Positions 1-8,929 are shown, counted from the stretch's first letter. The stretch is DNA of 23,474 nt from Euryarchaeota archaeon UBA4 (GCA_002497985.1 DAFQ01000056.1:1-23474), one strand, 5' to 3'. The notes: generated by a model from the sequence alone, not told the origin. Program-made: numbers and translations.

Positions 1-1272
1 GCCATCTCTGTTTTCAGGGAGCCGATGCCCCTTGAGGCAATTTCAGGAGTGGATGCAGAAACAGACTTACTCGACGACTTAGTCGAGAAGGGACTAGCTA
101 GGCAGGCCGATAGTGAGAACTACGATGTTCACGACTTAGTTAGGGAATTCCTAACGAGATCAATGGATGACTCCCTCGCACAGGTACTGCATGCTAACGC
201 AGTTGAGTGGTACCGGACAAGACGCGGTACCCCTTCACAGAGTATTGAGTATATTCACCACCTGCACATGTCCGGAGACACAGAGGGCCTCGCAGAGGCA
301 CTCTCCGACGAGGGCCACTCCTTGGTCCGCTCGGGGCATATCGAGCTTCTGGGAATATTGAGGTCTTTGGACGTCTCAAACTTCGGACCTAGGACAAGCT
401 TTGTCATCCACGAGCTAAGGGGGGACATACTTTCCATTCAAGGAAAATGGGAGGAAGCAGTAGAGGAGTACGATGCAGCAATGCCCCTTGCATTGAAGCA
501 CAAGATGACTGCACCACTCGCTCGTCTATTGTCATCCAGAGCCGATCTGGCAGTAAAAAGGGGTGAAATGGACGAGGCACTTTCATTACACAGAAAGGCT
601 CTCGAAATACAAATCTCAGTTAGGGACGCGTTGGGAGCCGCTCGTTCATACAACAATATGGGCTACATTTTCAGGCGACAGCGAGATAACAAAAGGGCCC
701 TTGAGGTATATGGAAACGTCGAAGGACTTCTGGACGCAGAGGGGTCGCCAGAACTTACAGAAGCCAGAATTAGGCTAGCATCGGCATTTCTTGAAATGGG
801 GGAGATGGACAGAGCCAGGGATCATGCAATGATTGCCCACGATGAGACTGAGGAGAATGAACAAATCAGACTACATGCTAGGTCGAGAGCAGTATTGGGA
901 AGGTACTATGCAAAAATCAAGGACAATGACCTAGCAATGCACCATTATTCAGGGGCTCTTGAGATTCTCTCAGATCAACCGGACCCACATAGCGCTGTGG
1001 AGGTAGAGATGCTGTTGGGACAGGTTCTGAGTGACGCTGGCAGAGCGGATGAGGCAGCGGAGCACTACCTAGACGGCCTGGCTCTCGCCGAGGCAAACGA
1101 CTTCAGGATGATGCAGGGGGAGATCCTCTCAAGATTGGGTGAAGTTGAGAGCAATAGGTCCCAGAGAATGGACTATCTGCAGAGATCGTTAGTAGTTTTC
1201 AGGGAGCTGGGGGCCGTTCACAGAATGCGAGACGTCCAGAACGCAGTTCACAGAGTTGTGATGGGCCACTAG
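1..1272 (+). CDS. Winged-helix/TPR protein, C-terminal part (probable STAND ATPase tail); 5' end outside window
   Basis: The frame is open from base 1, so the ATG at 25 is probably internal and the gene starts upstream. The first ~60 residues (FREPMP, then DLLDDLVEKGLA and HDLVREFL) resemble the winged-helix segment that follows the ATPase domain in MalT/NB-ARC-like STAND proteins. From about residue 130 onward there are six or seven helical TPR-like units, recognisable by alternating small and aromatic positions such as GKWEEAVEEYDAA, GEMDEALSLHRKALEI and DNDLAMHHYSGALEIL. TPR arrays of this kind act as ligand or partner sensors. The ATPase itself would lie outside the window, so assignment to the STAND class is inference; a stand-alone TPR protein is the alternative. 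The TAG stop overlaps the stop of the convergent hydrolase gene by four bases. Confidence 0.75.
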   Translation, partial: AISVFREPMPLEAISGVDAETDLLDDLVEKGLARQADSENYDVHDLVREFLTRSMDDSLAQVLHANAVEWYRTRRGTPSQSIEYIHHLHMSGDTEGLAEALSDEGHSLVRSGHIELLGILRSLDVSNFGPRTSFVIHELRGDILSIQGKWEEAVEEYDAAMPLALKHKMTAPLARLLSSRADLAVKRGEMDEALSLHRKALEIQISVRDALGAARSYNNMGYIFRRQRDNKRALEVYGNVEGLLDAEGSPELTEARIRLASAFLEMGEMDRARDHAMIAHDETEENEQIRLHARSRAVLGRYYAKIKDNDLAMHHYSGALEILSDQPDPHSAVEVEMLLGQVLSDAGRADEAAEHYLDGLALAEANDFRMMQGEILSRLGEVESNRSQRMDYLQRSLVVFRELGAVHRMRDVQNAVHRVVMGH

Positions 1273-2072
1273 GAAATTCCAACTATCTTTTCTGGCTCGC
1301 TTTGGCCCAACCAATGGGTGAATTCAGGCCCCTCCTGCTTCGAAATCGAAAGACTCCCCGAGAATGAATCACAAATTCTCATCAGCACTTCACTTTCAGC
1401 TATATGTGGCATATTGTTGCTCTCGGAAAGGTGGCAGAGTACTATGCTCTCAAGATCATTGTGCATAACCTCATTCAATATTTGTCCGGTCTGGGAATTC
1501 GAAAGGTGACCGCCCCTTCCCGTTATCCTTCTTTTCAGCGATTCAGGATATGGTCCACCCACTAGCCTTGAATGATCATAGTTTGCTTCTATGGAAATAT
1601 GTGAACATCCAGAAAGGTGCTTCTTTAGTTCGTCCGTAGCTTCGCCTAGATCCGTAACTATCGATGCCCTCTTTCCATCAGAGGAACGCGCGATCACTGC
1701 AACATTATCCGCATCATCATGAGGCACTGGGATGGGCAGTAGACTCAAATCAGGACCAGCAGCAATTCTTTCCAAGTCCGAGAACTCAGAGAAATTCTCA
1801 TGCTCCAGCCATTCCATTCTACGAGCAGTCTCAGCATTACTCATCAGTGCAGAGGCCCATTTCTTCGATGCTCTAGCTGCGGACCTAGAGTGATCAGAAT
1901 GATGGTGCGTTACCAATATTCCATCAATTTCCATCGGATTCACGCCAATCATGGACAATCTTGACTCAACCATCTTCAATGAGAATCCGCAGTCTACTAG
2001 TATCTTCGACTCATCAGTAGATAAGAGAACGGCATTACCGCGACTCCCGCTGCCAAGATGAGTAATCTCCAT
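1269..2072 (-). CDS. YycJ/WalJ-like metallo-beta-lactamase-fold hydrolase
   Basis: A 267-residue MBL-fold protein. It opens with MEITHLGSGSRGN, typical of the YycJ-type branch. The metal-binding signature THHHSDH lies at residues 55-61 (H56, H58, D60, H61), with further candidate ligands at H118 (VPHDD), D141 (VTDLG) and H214 (LCHLSESNN). The HLSN and HLSESNN motifs near the C-terminus are characteristic of the YycJ group, which is proposed to be a nuclease or phosphodiesterase; the substrate here is unknown. The frame extends upstream to a TTG at 2138, but the ATG at 2072 begins exactly at the conserved first beta strand and is preferred. The protein is soluble, has no signal peptide and is probably cytoplasmic. 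It diverges from the giant surface-protein gene across about 190 bases and converges on the TPR gene with overlapping stops. Confidence 0.85.
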   Translation of the reverse strand: MEITHLGSGSRGNAVLLSTDESKILVDCGFSLKMVESRLSMIGVNPMEIDGILVTHHHSDHSRSAARASKKWASALMSNAETARRMEWLEHENFSEFSDLERIAAGPDLSLLPIPVPHDDADNVAVIARSSDGKRASIVTDLGEATDELKKHLSGCSHISIEANYDHSRLVGGPYPESLKRRITGRGGHLSNSQTGQILNEVMHNDLESIVLCHLSESNNMPHIAESEVLMRICDSFSGSLSISKQEGPEFTHWLGQSEPEKIVGIS

Positions 2073-2110
2073 CGATATGACCTGTTGCAGTCCGAGCCAA
2101 GACGCCCTTT

Positions 2111-2118
2111 GAATAAAT
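2111..2118 (-). promoter_or_regulatory. Possible TATA-like box for the YycJ-like gene
   Basis: Read on the minus strand this is ATTTATTC, the most AT-rich octamer shortly upstream of the ATG at 2072. It lies 39-46 bases before the start, which would allow a short leader. The 191-base gap 2073-2263 must carry promoters for both divergent genes; I see no convincing TATA box for the plus-strand gene. Assigned from composition and position only. Confidence 0.25.
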
Positions 2119-2263
2119 CCACTAATACGGTCAATCAAAGACTAATTTGGCACAATATTGGTATCGCCACAAACCAAAATATCCGACATCTCGTCCGAAC
2201 GACGCTCCATCATCATGATAAGTCAGTCGAGAACGCTCAAAGCCGTATAGATGGGGCTATGTC

Positions 2264-5200
2264 ATGAGACGAAAGCAGACCGCGGCATTCATCACGCTAC
2301 TTCTGCTCAGCAGTCTCGCCTTCGTTTCGCAGACACGCCCACAGTCTCCCGTCTCTTCCACCGATCCAACTGATGCTCTGGGAGGGGCCCCTCCAGCGAC
2401 AGATGCCGATGAAGACCAGATTCCAGATCAGTATGAATCATTGCATGGAACGGTAGTCGTTATTGAGACCCTAGATGGGCCTGTGAACGTCAGGGGCCTG
2501 GATATGAATAATGGGACTGACAATATGACTGACCACGATAGGGATGGGGCACCCGCCCTTCTGGAGTATTGCTGGCCATACACTTTGGACAAATGCTTCA
2601 CGGATAGGCTATCCTTGACTGGAAAGCCCCCTGAGTTGACCGAATCGGGACAAAGAGAGTATCTCGATCCAACCAACTCGGATTCGGATGGAGACGGCCT
2701 TCCTGATGGATATGAGATTCATATGTGCACTGAGGGTGGCCTCGGCTACATCAATGCTACAAACGCATGGACGTGCCTCTGGTTCGACCCTCTTGATCCG
2801 TCAGACGAAGTTGACGATATCGACCGATGTCAGGATTTCACCTTCGGATGCGGCGACGGTTTCGACGTAAATAGAGATGGAGTTATTGAAATTACAGAGA
2901 GATATACAAACTCTGAGGAATATTCCTTCGGGATTCCAGATGGGTGGGTAACTGAGAGGGATGGACTATGGTGCGCAGGGGAGATTCCCGGACTAAGTAA
3001 GGACTCCTGCCAAGAAGTAGAAGCTAGGCCCACGGGCGATAATGGCTGGTTGGGGAGTGACCCAACAGATCCCGACTCAGATCACTATACATGGTCAGAG
3101 GTAATTGCAACAGGACTTGTTGTACCGGGTGACGGCATACCGGATGGATGGGAGGTTCACTACGGACTCGACCCTAGGAATGCTAGTGATGCAATCGAGG
3201 ACTCGGATGGAGATGGCTGGGATATGGATAGGGACGGTTTCGTTATTCCAGACACATCCACATCAACTGCGCAATGGGGGGAGGCATTCAGTAATTATGA
3301 GGAATACATGACCTATTTCGATGATGGTGCATGGGTAACGCCCGGACTTAGGGGGACCCTTATGTCGGATCATGAGGGAGAAGTAGTTACGTTCGATCAG
3401 TCCACTTCTCCTGGTTTGGTCGATGGTTCCGTGCACTCACTGATTAGCGATGCCGGAAGAGACAGACTCCTTGTCGGGTCTAATTTCGGCATTACCGCAA
3501 TAGATCCATTCGGTGGCTCCGTTTCACGTCATTACCTTCCTTCGGGAATGGAAATGAACACAATGATGAGTTGGTCGGTTGGAGAATCACAATTCCTAAT
3601 CCTGGGGACCAATTCAGGGATTCACTGCTTATCAATGGAAAGCGGCCTTCCTGTAATGTCCTCACTTTCAGATTCAAACATAGGGCCTATAGAAACAATA
3701 CTCCAACTGGATACGGGAAGTAGCGATCTGGACATCCTGGCATTTGGGAAAATGTCGGCATGGTCGGTTTCTTTCGTACAAGAACAATCATCCGAAGAAG
3801 CCCATTGCTCAAGCGACGGCTACTCAATTTCAATAACTGAGCCAATTCCAAATTTAGAATTAAACGACATTCTTGAGGATGCTTCAACATCAGCCAATAC
3901 TGCATTACATGTCCCAGTATCGGGCAGGGGCCCATTACTTCTGATAGGAACGGATGCAGGCCTTTTGGCTTGGAACACGACGGATGCCGTCACTTCGGCC
4001 GGCAATCCCTGGTGGGTATTCGACAAAGAAAATGCCGAGGACTATGTCCAACGTGCAGACTTACTCAATGAGTCCAAGTCTGCGATAGTTAACACAATGG
4101 AAGTCGCCGGACCTTTACAACCGGGAGGGGGGGTCGAGGAAGTCACTGGAGTTTGGCTTGGAACCGCAGGAGGCCTCCATCTAATTGATCTAAGCACATT
4201 CATTCAGATGCCTTACTCATCTATCAGCAGTGAGCGGATGTACAACATAGACAGATGGGCCGAGGGAGCGAATGATGTGCACTCGGTAATGTCGTACAAC
4301 GGAATGGTTGTCGTTGGATCTAGGGACGGCTCTTGGTGCTTGGAGGGTGGCCATACGGGAGTTCTGGGAATGTACCTAAACCAGTCTAGAATACCCGGAT
4401 TAGTAACTTCCCTAGTTACTCTCGAGAACGACGGAAAGAATTGGCTATTTGCAGGAGTTTCACCAGGCCGATTCATGAATATAATGCCAATAGACCCCCA
4501 GTCTGCCGACTCTGATTTGGATGGGATGCCTGATGGCTGGGAATATGCATATGGCCTTGACCCAACTGATCCCTATGACAGGGACAGAGATGCTGATGCC
4601 GATGGGGTCAGCTATGAGTTGGCCGATGGGACTGAATTCACCAGGGGCTGGTCAAACTTAGAGGAGTACAGATACATTAGAACATCTGAGTTAGGATTCA
4701 ATGGAACAGACCCCAGGGATACCGACTCAGATGGAGATGGTTTATCGGATGGGGAAGAGTATTGGGGGTGGTTCCTAGAACCAACATCATTCAAGTGTCA
4801 TTACCTAAATGACGAATACATATGCGACGAAGACTCGGAAGAACTGGCTGAGACCGTTCATCTTGAAGGATGGCTCGGCTCGGGAGCTGGAGGGGGTACC
4901 GATGGACCAACTGATCCAACAAATTCAGACACGGATGGGGATGGCATGCCAGATGGTTGGGAGATCGAACACAGGAGATGGATAGGGGATGTCTACACCG
5001 GTGGAAATCTTTGGACTCTCGACCCTCGTAATCCTGATGATGCAGATGGCGATGCCGATGGTGACGGTTTGACGAACCTTTGTGAGTATATGTGGGGCAA
5101 CATGCTCGAGACAGTACTCAGGGAGGGTCTCCCTTCACATGGCGAATCGAATGAGTCAGCAGAATCCTGGGTCAAGACGGATCCTAACAACGTAGACTCC

Positions 5201-8008
5201 GATGGGGACAGCCTCCCGGACGGTTGGGAGGCCAGGTATACCTGCACTTGGAATAAGGAAAATAAAGGAATAAACCCACTCAATGGCTCTGATTACCTGA
5301 ACAATCCCGATAACGATGGTTATGATGTGAACCATGATGGTTTACTTACTATCGATGAACAATTCGTAAATTGGCTTGAGTATCACATCAAGTCCGAGAT
5401 AATGTACGGTTCAATGACTTCTTCTGGGATGACATATCCTGACAACTTCACCACTTCACTCTGGAATGAGACTTGGCAGGATTTGGCCGAGGGCTCATTC
5501 GGGGACTTCACTAGTCCATCCTACCAGAGCTTGGTGAATGGTACAACGACTCAGGATGTTGGTTCCGCTAACCCTCTTTCCCCTGACTCAGATAGGGATG
5601 GCATGCCAGATGGTTGGGAATTCTTCCATTCTAGATGGAGCCTATTCGACGAGGAGTGGACACTTAACCCCGTTGACGAGAGGGATCAGATTGGGGATCC
5701 AGATGGAGACGGGATGAACAATTGGGAGGAGTACAACTCTATTGACGGGAATCTGAGTGAAACGGACAATCTAGTAACGTCTCCACAGTTCTATCTTCTT
5801 CCTGTTGGGGGAGAACTACTTGCTACTCCGTGGCTATCTGCCGAGTCCTCCCAGTCATTCGGAACATTCCTGACAGAAGAGCAGAGAAATCTGACTGGTT
5901 TGACTGCAGACCCTAATGATCCAGACACTGATAACGACGGGCTACTTGATGGGATAGAGTTGATTTTCACGAGGTGGAACTCAACTGATTCAGTTTGGAC
6001 GCTAAACCCATTGGTCGCCGGAGACGGAAATTATGATTCCGACATGGATGGGATAACAGATCTTGTAGAGTTGAACCTGACAAACAACAATCCTGCGAAT
6101 GGTGGTCTTTCGCCTCCTGATGCCCCTAGGATGTGGGAGGAAGCGCAGCAACTCGACCCGTCCGAGGCCAATAATAGGATTTACAGAATTCTATTCAATA
6201 AGGAGGGCAAGGCGCAATTAGCAATGCAGCAGTATCAGGAATGGCTTTCCGGTGAGCCGGCAAAACCATTGTTGACGTACCTCTTGGGAATTTCAGATCC
6301 CAATGATGAAGATACTGATAGGGATGGTATGAGTGATGGCTATGAGTATTGGTTCACAGAGTGGAATCTTGAAGACAACATATGGGAGATGAACCCCCTC
6401 ACTGGAACAGATGTTTCCAGGGATACGGATGAAGACTCATTTGACTGCGATGGGAGCGGTCACATTTCCGACTCCGAGTCATTTGACAATCTCGCTGAGT
6501 ACGAGTCAAGGGTATATGGCAAAAGGACTGCAGTTGACACAATCTCCAATGAGACCGGCTTGGTATCATACGGGACCGACTCGATAAATGCCCAGATGGA
6601 AGAGAATGGACTGTCTTATCAAGCGGCATTCGGGCACCTTTATTCTTCATTCTCCAGTAAGAGCCTAGACTCATCTGAAAGAATGGGTCTGATAAATTCA
6701 GTAGATCCGAATAATTTCAACACTAGCCTAGCAGGGGTCAGTGATCCAACTGACGGCGACTCAGACAGGGATGGCATGCCAGATGGTTGGGAATTCTGCT
6801 ACTCGATATACGGGGAGTTCCTCCCTGTAAACTCATTCAGGTGGTCAATGAATCCGATAAACGAGCTTGATGTTGGTTATGATCCGGATGCTGATGGATG
6901 GTATGATAGGATGTGGTCAGACATTCCCGCCGATCAAGGAACTTGGGAAGGCAGGCAATTTACCGCTTCATCCATAGACAGTCAGATTGGTCAGGGCGCT
7001 CAGCCACTTTACTTTTCCAACCTGATGGAGTACGAGAATGGTACACACCCATTGGACCAAGATAGTGACGATGACTCGGTTGTCATGATTCCATTCTTCC
7101 AAGATGGATCTGTGGTAGCTTATGTCCAAGACTCGAATCTTTCCGATGGCAGAGAGGTGTTCAAGTACGGTACAAACCCCCTTGACAACGATACTGACGG
7201 GGACATGATGCCAGACTTCTACGAGTACTACAGAGGGTGGAATGAGACTAATGACAATTGGTCGTCATACATGCAGATTTCCGTAGTCTGGTATCAGGTA
7301 ACTCCGGTTGTCTGGAAACCAGTGGATGTTTCCTCAGGAATCATCTCCAGGCCCCAGTTGGACTGGGCATGGTTCACTCATGATCCAACGGACCCCTCTG
7401 ATGCGGGCCAGGATGCAGATAATGATGGAGGGTGGGACTGTTCAAGCGGGAGTTGTATTTACCAACCCTACAACAACTTCCAAGAGTACTACGGCGTGGT
7501 CAATGCCTCACTCTCTTCACCATCATTGGTCCGTGAGTCAAACCTCTATGACTGCTCAGGGAATTTGGTTATGGAGTGGTGGCAACTCAGAGAGGCACTA
7601 TTGGGGACCTGCTCAGGAAGTGCCGCACTATCTACGAATTACTTCAGAATGTATAGGATAAACAATGATGACCAGCTATATGCACTGATTGTTGATGACA
7701 ATGATGTAGACTACGAGGAAGTGGACAGTAGTGACGATGTAATTTTGCTGAATGGCGCATGGACCGATGAATACAACAGATTTGCCGGCGACCAATACCA
7801 CCTTCCTAACACGGGACTCGGCGAGTATGTTTTCGGATGGTGGGGAATTGATATTGATGGTGATCAGATAGCCGATGGTACAGACCCGACAAATTGGGAC
7901 ACTGATGGGGATTGGTTGAACGACCATTTCGAAATAGAAGATGACCTCCTCGATGGGATCAGGGGAAATAGCGGATCCCCAATAAGATATGATGATCGCA
8001 CAACCTAG
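2264..8008 (+). CDS. Giant secreted TSP3-repeat protein with an internal beta-propeller-like block
   Basis: A 1914-residue protein with a basic N-terminus and hydrophobic segment (MRRKQTAAFITLLLLSSLAF), a likely signal peptide without a lipobox cysteine. About a dozen calcium-binding-type units of the form DsDGDGmPDGWE, usually preceded by DPtDP or DPnDxD, run from about residue 138 to the end (for example near 2685, 3130, 4510, 4730, 4935, 5200, 5590, 5930, 6315, 6765, 7195 and 7900). They match thrombospondin type 3-like repeats, which bind Ca2+ and stiffen extracellular proteins. Between about residues 378 and 745 the repeats stop. Short blades such as LLVGSNFGITAID, LILGTNSGIHCLS, LLIGTDAGLLAWN, VWLGTAGGLHLID and VVVGSRDGSWCLE suggest a regulator-type beta-propeller. 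I find no C-terminal membrane anchor. It is probably a cell-surface or released adhesin or structural protein; its exact role is unknown. Confidence 0.88.
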   Translation: MRRKQTAAFITLLLLSSLAFVSQTRPQSPVSSTDPTDALGGAPPATDADEDQIPDQYESLHGTVVVIETLDGPVNVRGLDMNNGTDNMTDHDRDGAPALLEYCWPYTLDKCFTDRLSLTGKPPELTESGQREYLDPTNSDSDGDGLPDGYEIHMCTEGGLGYINATNAWTCLWFDPLDPSDEVDDIDRCQDFTFGCGDGFDVNRDGVIEITERYTNSEEYSFGIPDGWVTERDGLWCAGEIPGLSKDSCQEVEARPTGDNGWLGSDPTDPDSDHYTWSEVIATGLVVPGDGIPDGWEVHYGLDPRNASDAIEDSDGDGWDMDRDGFVIPDTSTSTAQWGEAFSNYEEYMTYFDDGAWVTPGLRGTLMSDHEGEVVTFDQSTSPGLVDGSVHSLISDAGRDRLLVGSNFGITAIDPFGGSVSRHYLPSGMEMNTMMSWSVGESQFLILGTNSGIHCLSMESGLPVMSSLSDSNIGPIETILQLDTGSSDLDILAFGKMSAWSVSFVQEQSSEEAHCSSDGYSISITEPIPNLELNDILEDASTSANTALHVPVSGRGPLLLIGTDAGLLAWNTTDAVTSAGNPWWVFDKENAEDYVQRADLLNESKSAIVNTMEVAGPLQPGGGVEEVTGVWLGTAGGLHLIDLSTFIQMPYSSISSERMYNIDRWAEGANDVHSVMSYNGMVVVGSRDGSWCLEGGHTGVLGMYLNQSRIPGLVTSLVTLENDGKNWLFAGVSPGRFMNIMPIDPQSADSDLDGMPDGWEYAYGLDPTDPYDRDRDADADGVSYELADGTEFTRGWSNLEEYRYIRTSELGFNGTDPRDTDSDGDGLSDGEEYWGWFLEPTSFKCHYLNDEYICDEDSEELAETVHLEGWLGSGAGGGTDGPTDPTNSDTDGDGMPDGWEIEHRRWIGDVYTGGNLWTLDPRNPDDADGDADGDGLTNLCEYMWGNMLETVLREGLPSHGESNESAESWVKTDPNNVDSDGDSLPDGWEARYTCTWNKENKGINPLNGSDYLNNPDNDGYDVNHDGLLTIDEQFVNWLEYHIKSEIMYGSMTSSGMTYPDNFTTSLWNETWQDLAEGSFGDFTSPSYQSLVNGTTTQDVGSANPLSPDSDRDGMPDGWEFFHSRWSLFDEEWTLNPVDERDQIGDPDGDGMNNWEEYNSIDGNLSETDNLVTSPQFYLLPVGGELLATPWLSAESSQSFGTFLTEEQRNLTGLTADPNDPDTDNDGLLDGIELIFTRWNSTDSVWTLNPLVAGDGNYDSDMDGITDLVELNLTNNNPANGGLSPPDAPRMWEEAQQLDPSEANNRIYRILFNKEGKAQLAMQQYQEWLSGEPAKPLLTYLLGISDPNDEDTDRDGMSDGYEYWFTEWNLEDNIWEMNPLTGTDVSRDTDEDSFDCDGSGHISDSESFDNLAEYESRVYGKRTAVDTISNETGLVSYGTDSINAQMEENGLSYQAAFGHLYSSFSSKSLDSSERMGLINSVDPNNFNTSLAGVSDPTDGDSDRDGMPDGWEFCYSIYGEFLPVNSFRWSMNPINELDVGYDPDADGWYDRMWSDIPADQGTWEGRQFTASSIDSQIGQGAQPLYFSNLMEYENGTHPLDQDSDDDSVVMIPFFQDGSVVAYVQDSNLSDGREVFKYGTNPLDNDTDGDMMPDFYEYYRGWNETNDNWSSYMQISVVWYQVTPVVWKPVDVSSGIISRPQLDWAWFTHDPTDPSDAGQDADNDGGWDCSSGSCIYQPYNNFQEYYGVVNASLSSPSLVRESNLYDCSGNLVMEWWQLREALLGTCSGSAALSTNYFRMYRINNDDQLYALIVDDNDVDYEEVDSSDDVILLNGAWTDEYNRFAGDQYHLPNTGLGEYVFGWWGIDIDGDQIADGTDPTNWDTDGDWLNDHFEIEDDLLDGIRGNSGSPIRYDDRTT
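4938..6797 (+). repeat. Nucleotide-identical TSP3 repeat cores inside the giant gene
   Basis: Three repeat units share an identical 25-base core at 4938-4962, 5595-5619 and 6768-6792, encoding part of DGMPDGW. The second and third copies remain alike over 40 bases (5585-5624 and 6758-6797) with one mismatch. Most other units of the same protein motif have drifted at synonymous positions. The identity is seen directly; its cause (recent duplication, gene conversion or codon constraint) is not determined. Confidence 0.8.
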
Positions 8009-8039
8009 AACTCTTGAGTGCGAATCACTTGGAAGGGCC

Positions 8040-8513
8040 ATGAGCGAATCCAGCGGGAGCATACCAGGTCCCAATAAACCACTGGAAGAAAGGCTTCTCT
8101 TCCTACAGGAAAACATGGTCAACTTCGTCAATCAGTACGACCTTCCCGTGGTTGAAGTGGCCTTGGTGATTTCCAAATACATCAGGATTATTGCAAGTCA
8201 GTTGCAGAATGCTGCCGAGGAGTCCGGAGAGGATCTCCCAATATCCCTATTGGAGCCATGGCCAATTGATTCGGAGAGGGAATTACCCAGAATCGACTCA
8301 TTCCCGCTGGAAAGGGTCCTCGATTCCGTCGATCAGGATCGTATGGAAATATTCGACACAATAATCCGAACAATATTGAATGAAACAGAAATGCCATTTG
8401 TTTCTGCAATAACCGTATTGAGGGACTGGGAATCAAAAGTCAGAATCCAACTCAGTGAGTCCACCAGCCCAGGGCATTTATTCAGTCCAATGAAGCTACC
8501 CGATGGATTCTAG
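8040..8513 (+). CDS. Hypothetical 157-residue helical protein
   Basis: I do not recognise this family. The protein is soluble, acidic and predicted mainly alpha-helical, with amphipathic stretches at LEERLLFLQENMVNFV and VVEVALVISKYIRIIA. A proline-rich patch (LLEPWPIDSE) lies near the middle. There is no signal peptide, membrane segment or cysteine cluster. The chosen ATG is preceded by GGAAGG (8031-8036), a possible weak ribosome-binding site. An ATG in the same frame at 7989 would overlap the giant gene and add unconvincing residues. It starts 31 bases after the giant repeat-protein gene and may be transcribed with it. Its stop overlaps that of the convergent membrane-protein gene (CTAG at 8510-8513). 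Confidence 0.65.
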   Translation: MSESSGSIPGPNKPLEERLLFLQENMVNFVNQYDLPVVEVALVISKYIRIIASQLQNAAEESGEDLPISLLEPWPIDSERELPRIDSFPLERVLDSVDQDRMEIFDTIIRTILNETEMPFVSAITVLRDWESKVRIQLSESTSPGHLFSPMKLPDGF

Positions 8514-8845
8514 CTATTCTGGGCTTCAGCAACTATCCCACTAGAAACCCACCAAGCATCGAAAATCGACCAAATGAAGATAATCGGCCAAAGTACTACA
8601 GAGAGGATCAGGGGAAACTGGATCAAGAACCAACCCAGTCCCTTTCTATGTTGGCGATTGAAGTGCTGACCTAAGAAAAGGAAAGGGACAAGTGAGAGAA
8701 TAATGGTAAAAATAGGCCTTAGCGCACCCCAAGCACCAATTCCACCACTCAACTCAGTCCATATTATTCCGAAAACCCCCAGTGCACTAACCTCATCATC
8801 CTCTTCCTCAGCGGGAAGTATGACTACGTATTCACTGTCGGACAC
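8510..8845 (-). CDS. Small two-helix membrane protein
   Basis: A 111-residue protein starting with GTG. An acidic, probably cytoplasmic N-terminus (residues 1-20, AEEEDDE) leads to two hydrophobic helices at about residues 42-62 and 72-97, joined by a short basic loop (HFNRQHRKG). The second helix is rich in Trp and Phe (LWPIIFIWSIFDAWW), as in small TM2-like or DUF membrane proteins of archaea. I cannot place it in a specific family. It has its own promoter region, with a TATA-like octamer 27-34 bases before the GTG, which would fit a leaderless transcript. It shares a four-base stop overlap with the preceding plus-strand gene. Confidence 0.65.
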   Translation of the reverse strand: MSDSEYVVILPAEEEDDEVSALGVFGIIWTELSGGIGAWGALRPIFTIILSLVPFLFLGQHFNRQHRKGLGWFLIQFPLILSVVLWPIIFIWSIFDAWWVSSGIVAEAQNS

Positions 8846-8871
8846 GACTATTGGAATAGGGAGGGTGGAAT

Positions 8872-8879
8872 GAATATGA
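8872..8879 (-). promoter_or_regulatory. TATA-like box for the small membrane-protein gene
   Basis: Reads TCATATTC on the minus strand and lies 27-34 bases upstream of the GTG at 8845. That is the distance expected of an archaeal TATA box if transcription starts at or next to the start codon. The same spacing and the same TATTC ending occur upstream of the gene starting at 19875. Confidence 0.3.
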
Positions 8880-8929
8880 CGTATCCCAGATGCGAAAATG
8901 ACTACTTCTGATGGCTACTCGCAAACACC

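Noticed and set aside
2073..2263. Possible tRNA or small RNA gene in the largest gap
   Set aside because: No cloverleaf arms, TTCGANNC-type B box or stable hairpin could be seen; it looks like a divergent promoter region.
2671..7950. Dockerin or EF-hand array, suggested by repeated DxDxDG
   Set aside because: Dockerins come as paired F-hand motifs of about 60 residues. Here single units with PDGWE and DPxDP flanks recur at irregular spacing, which fits TSP3-like repeats.
2671..7950. CRISPR-like or mobile repeat array
   Set aside because: The repeats are in frame inside one coding sequence and vary in spacing and sequence; there is no constant direct repeat with unique spacers.
8006..8040. 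Frameshift continuing the giant repeat protein into the next gene
   Set aside because: The other frames downstream carry no DxDxDG or PDGWE units, so there is no sign of a split repeat protein.
7676..8131. Minus-strand open frame of 151 codons
   Set aside because: Covers the end of the giant gene and the next gene in antisense, with no domain features and no sensible start.
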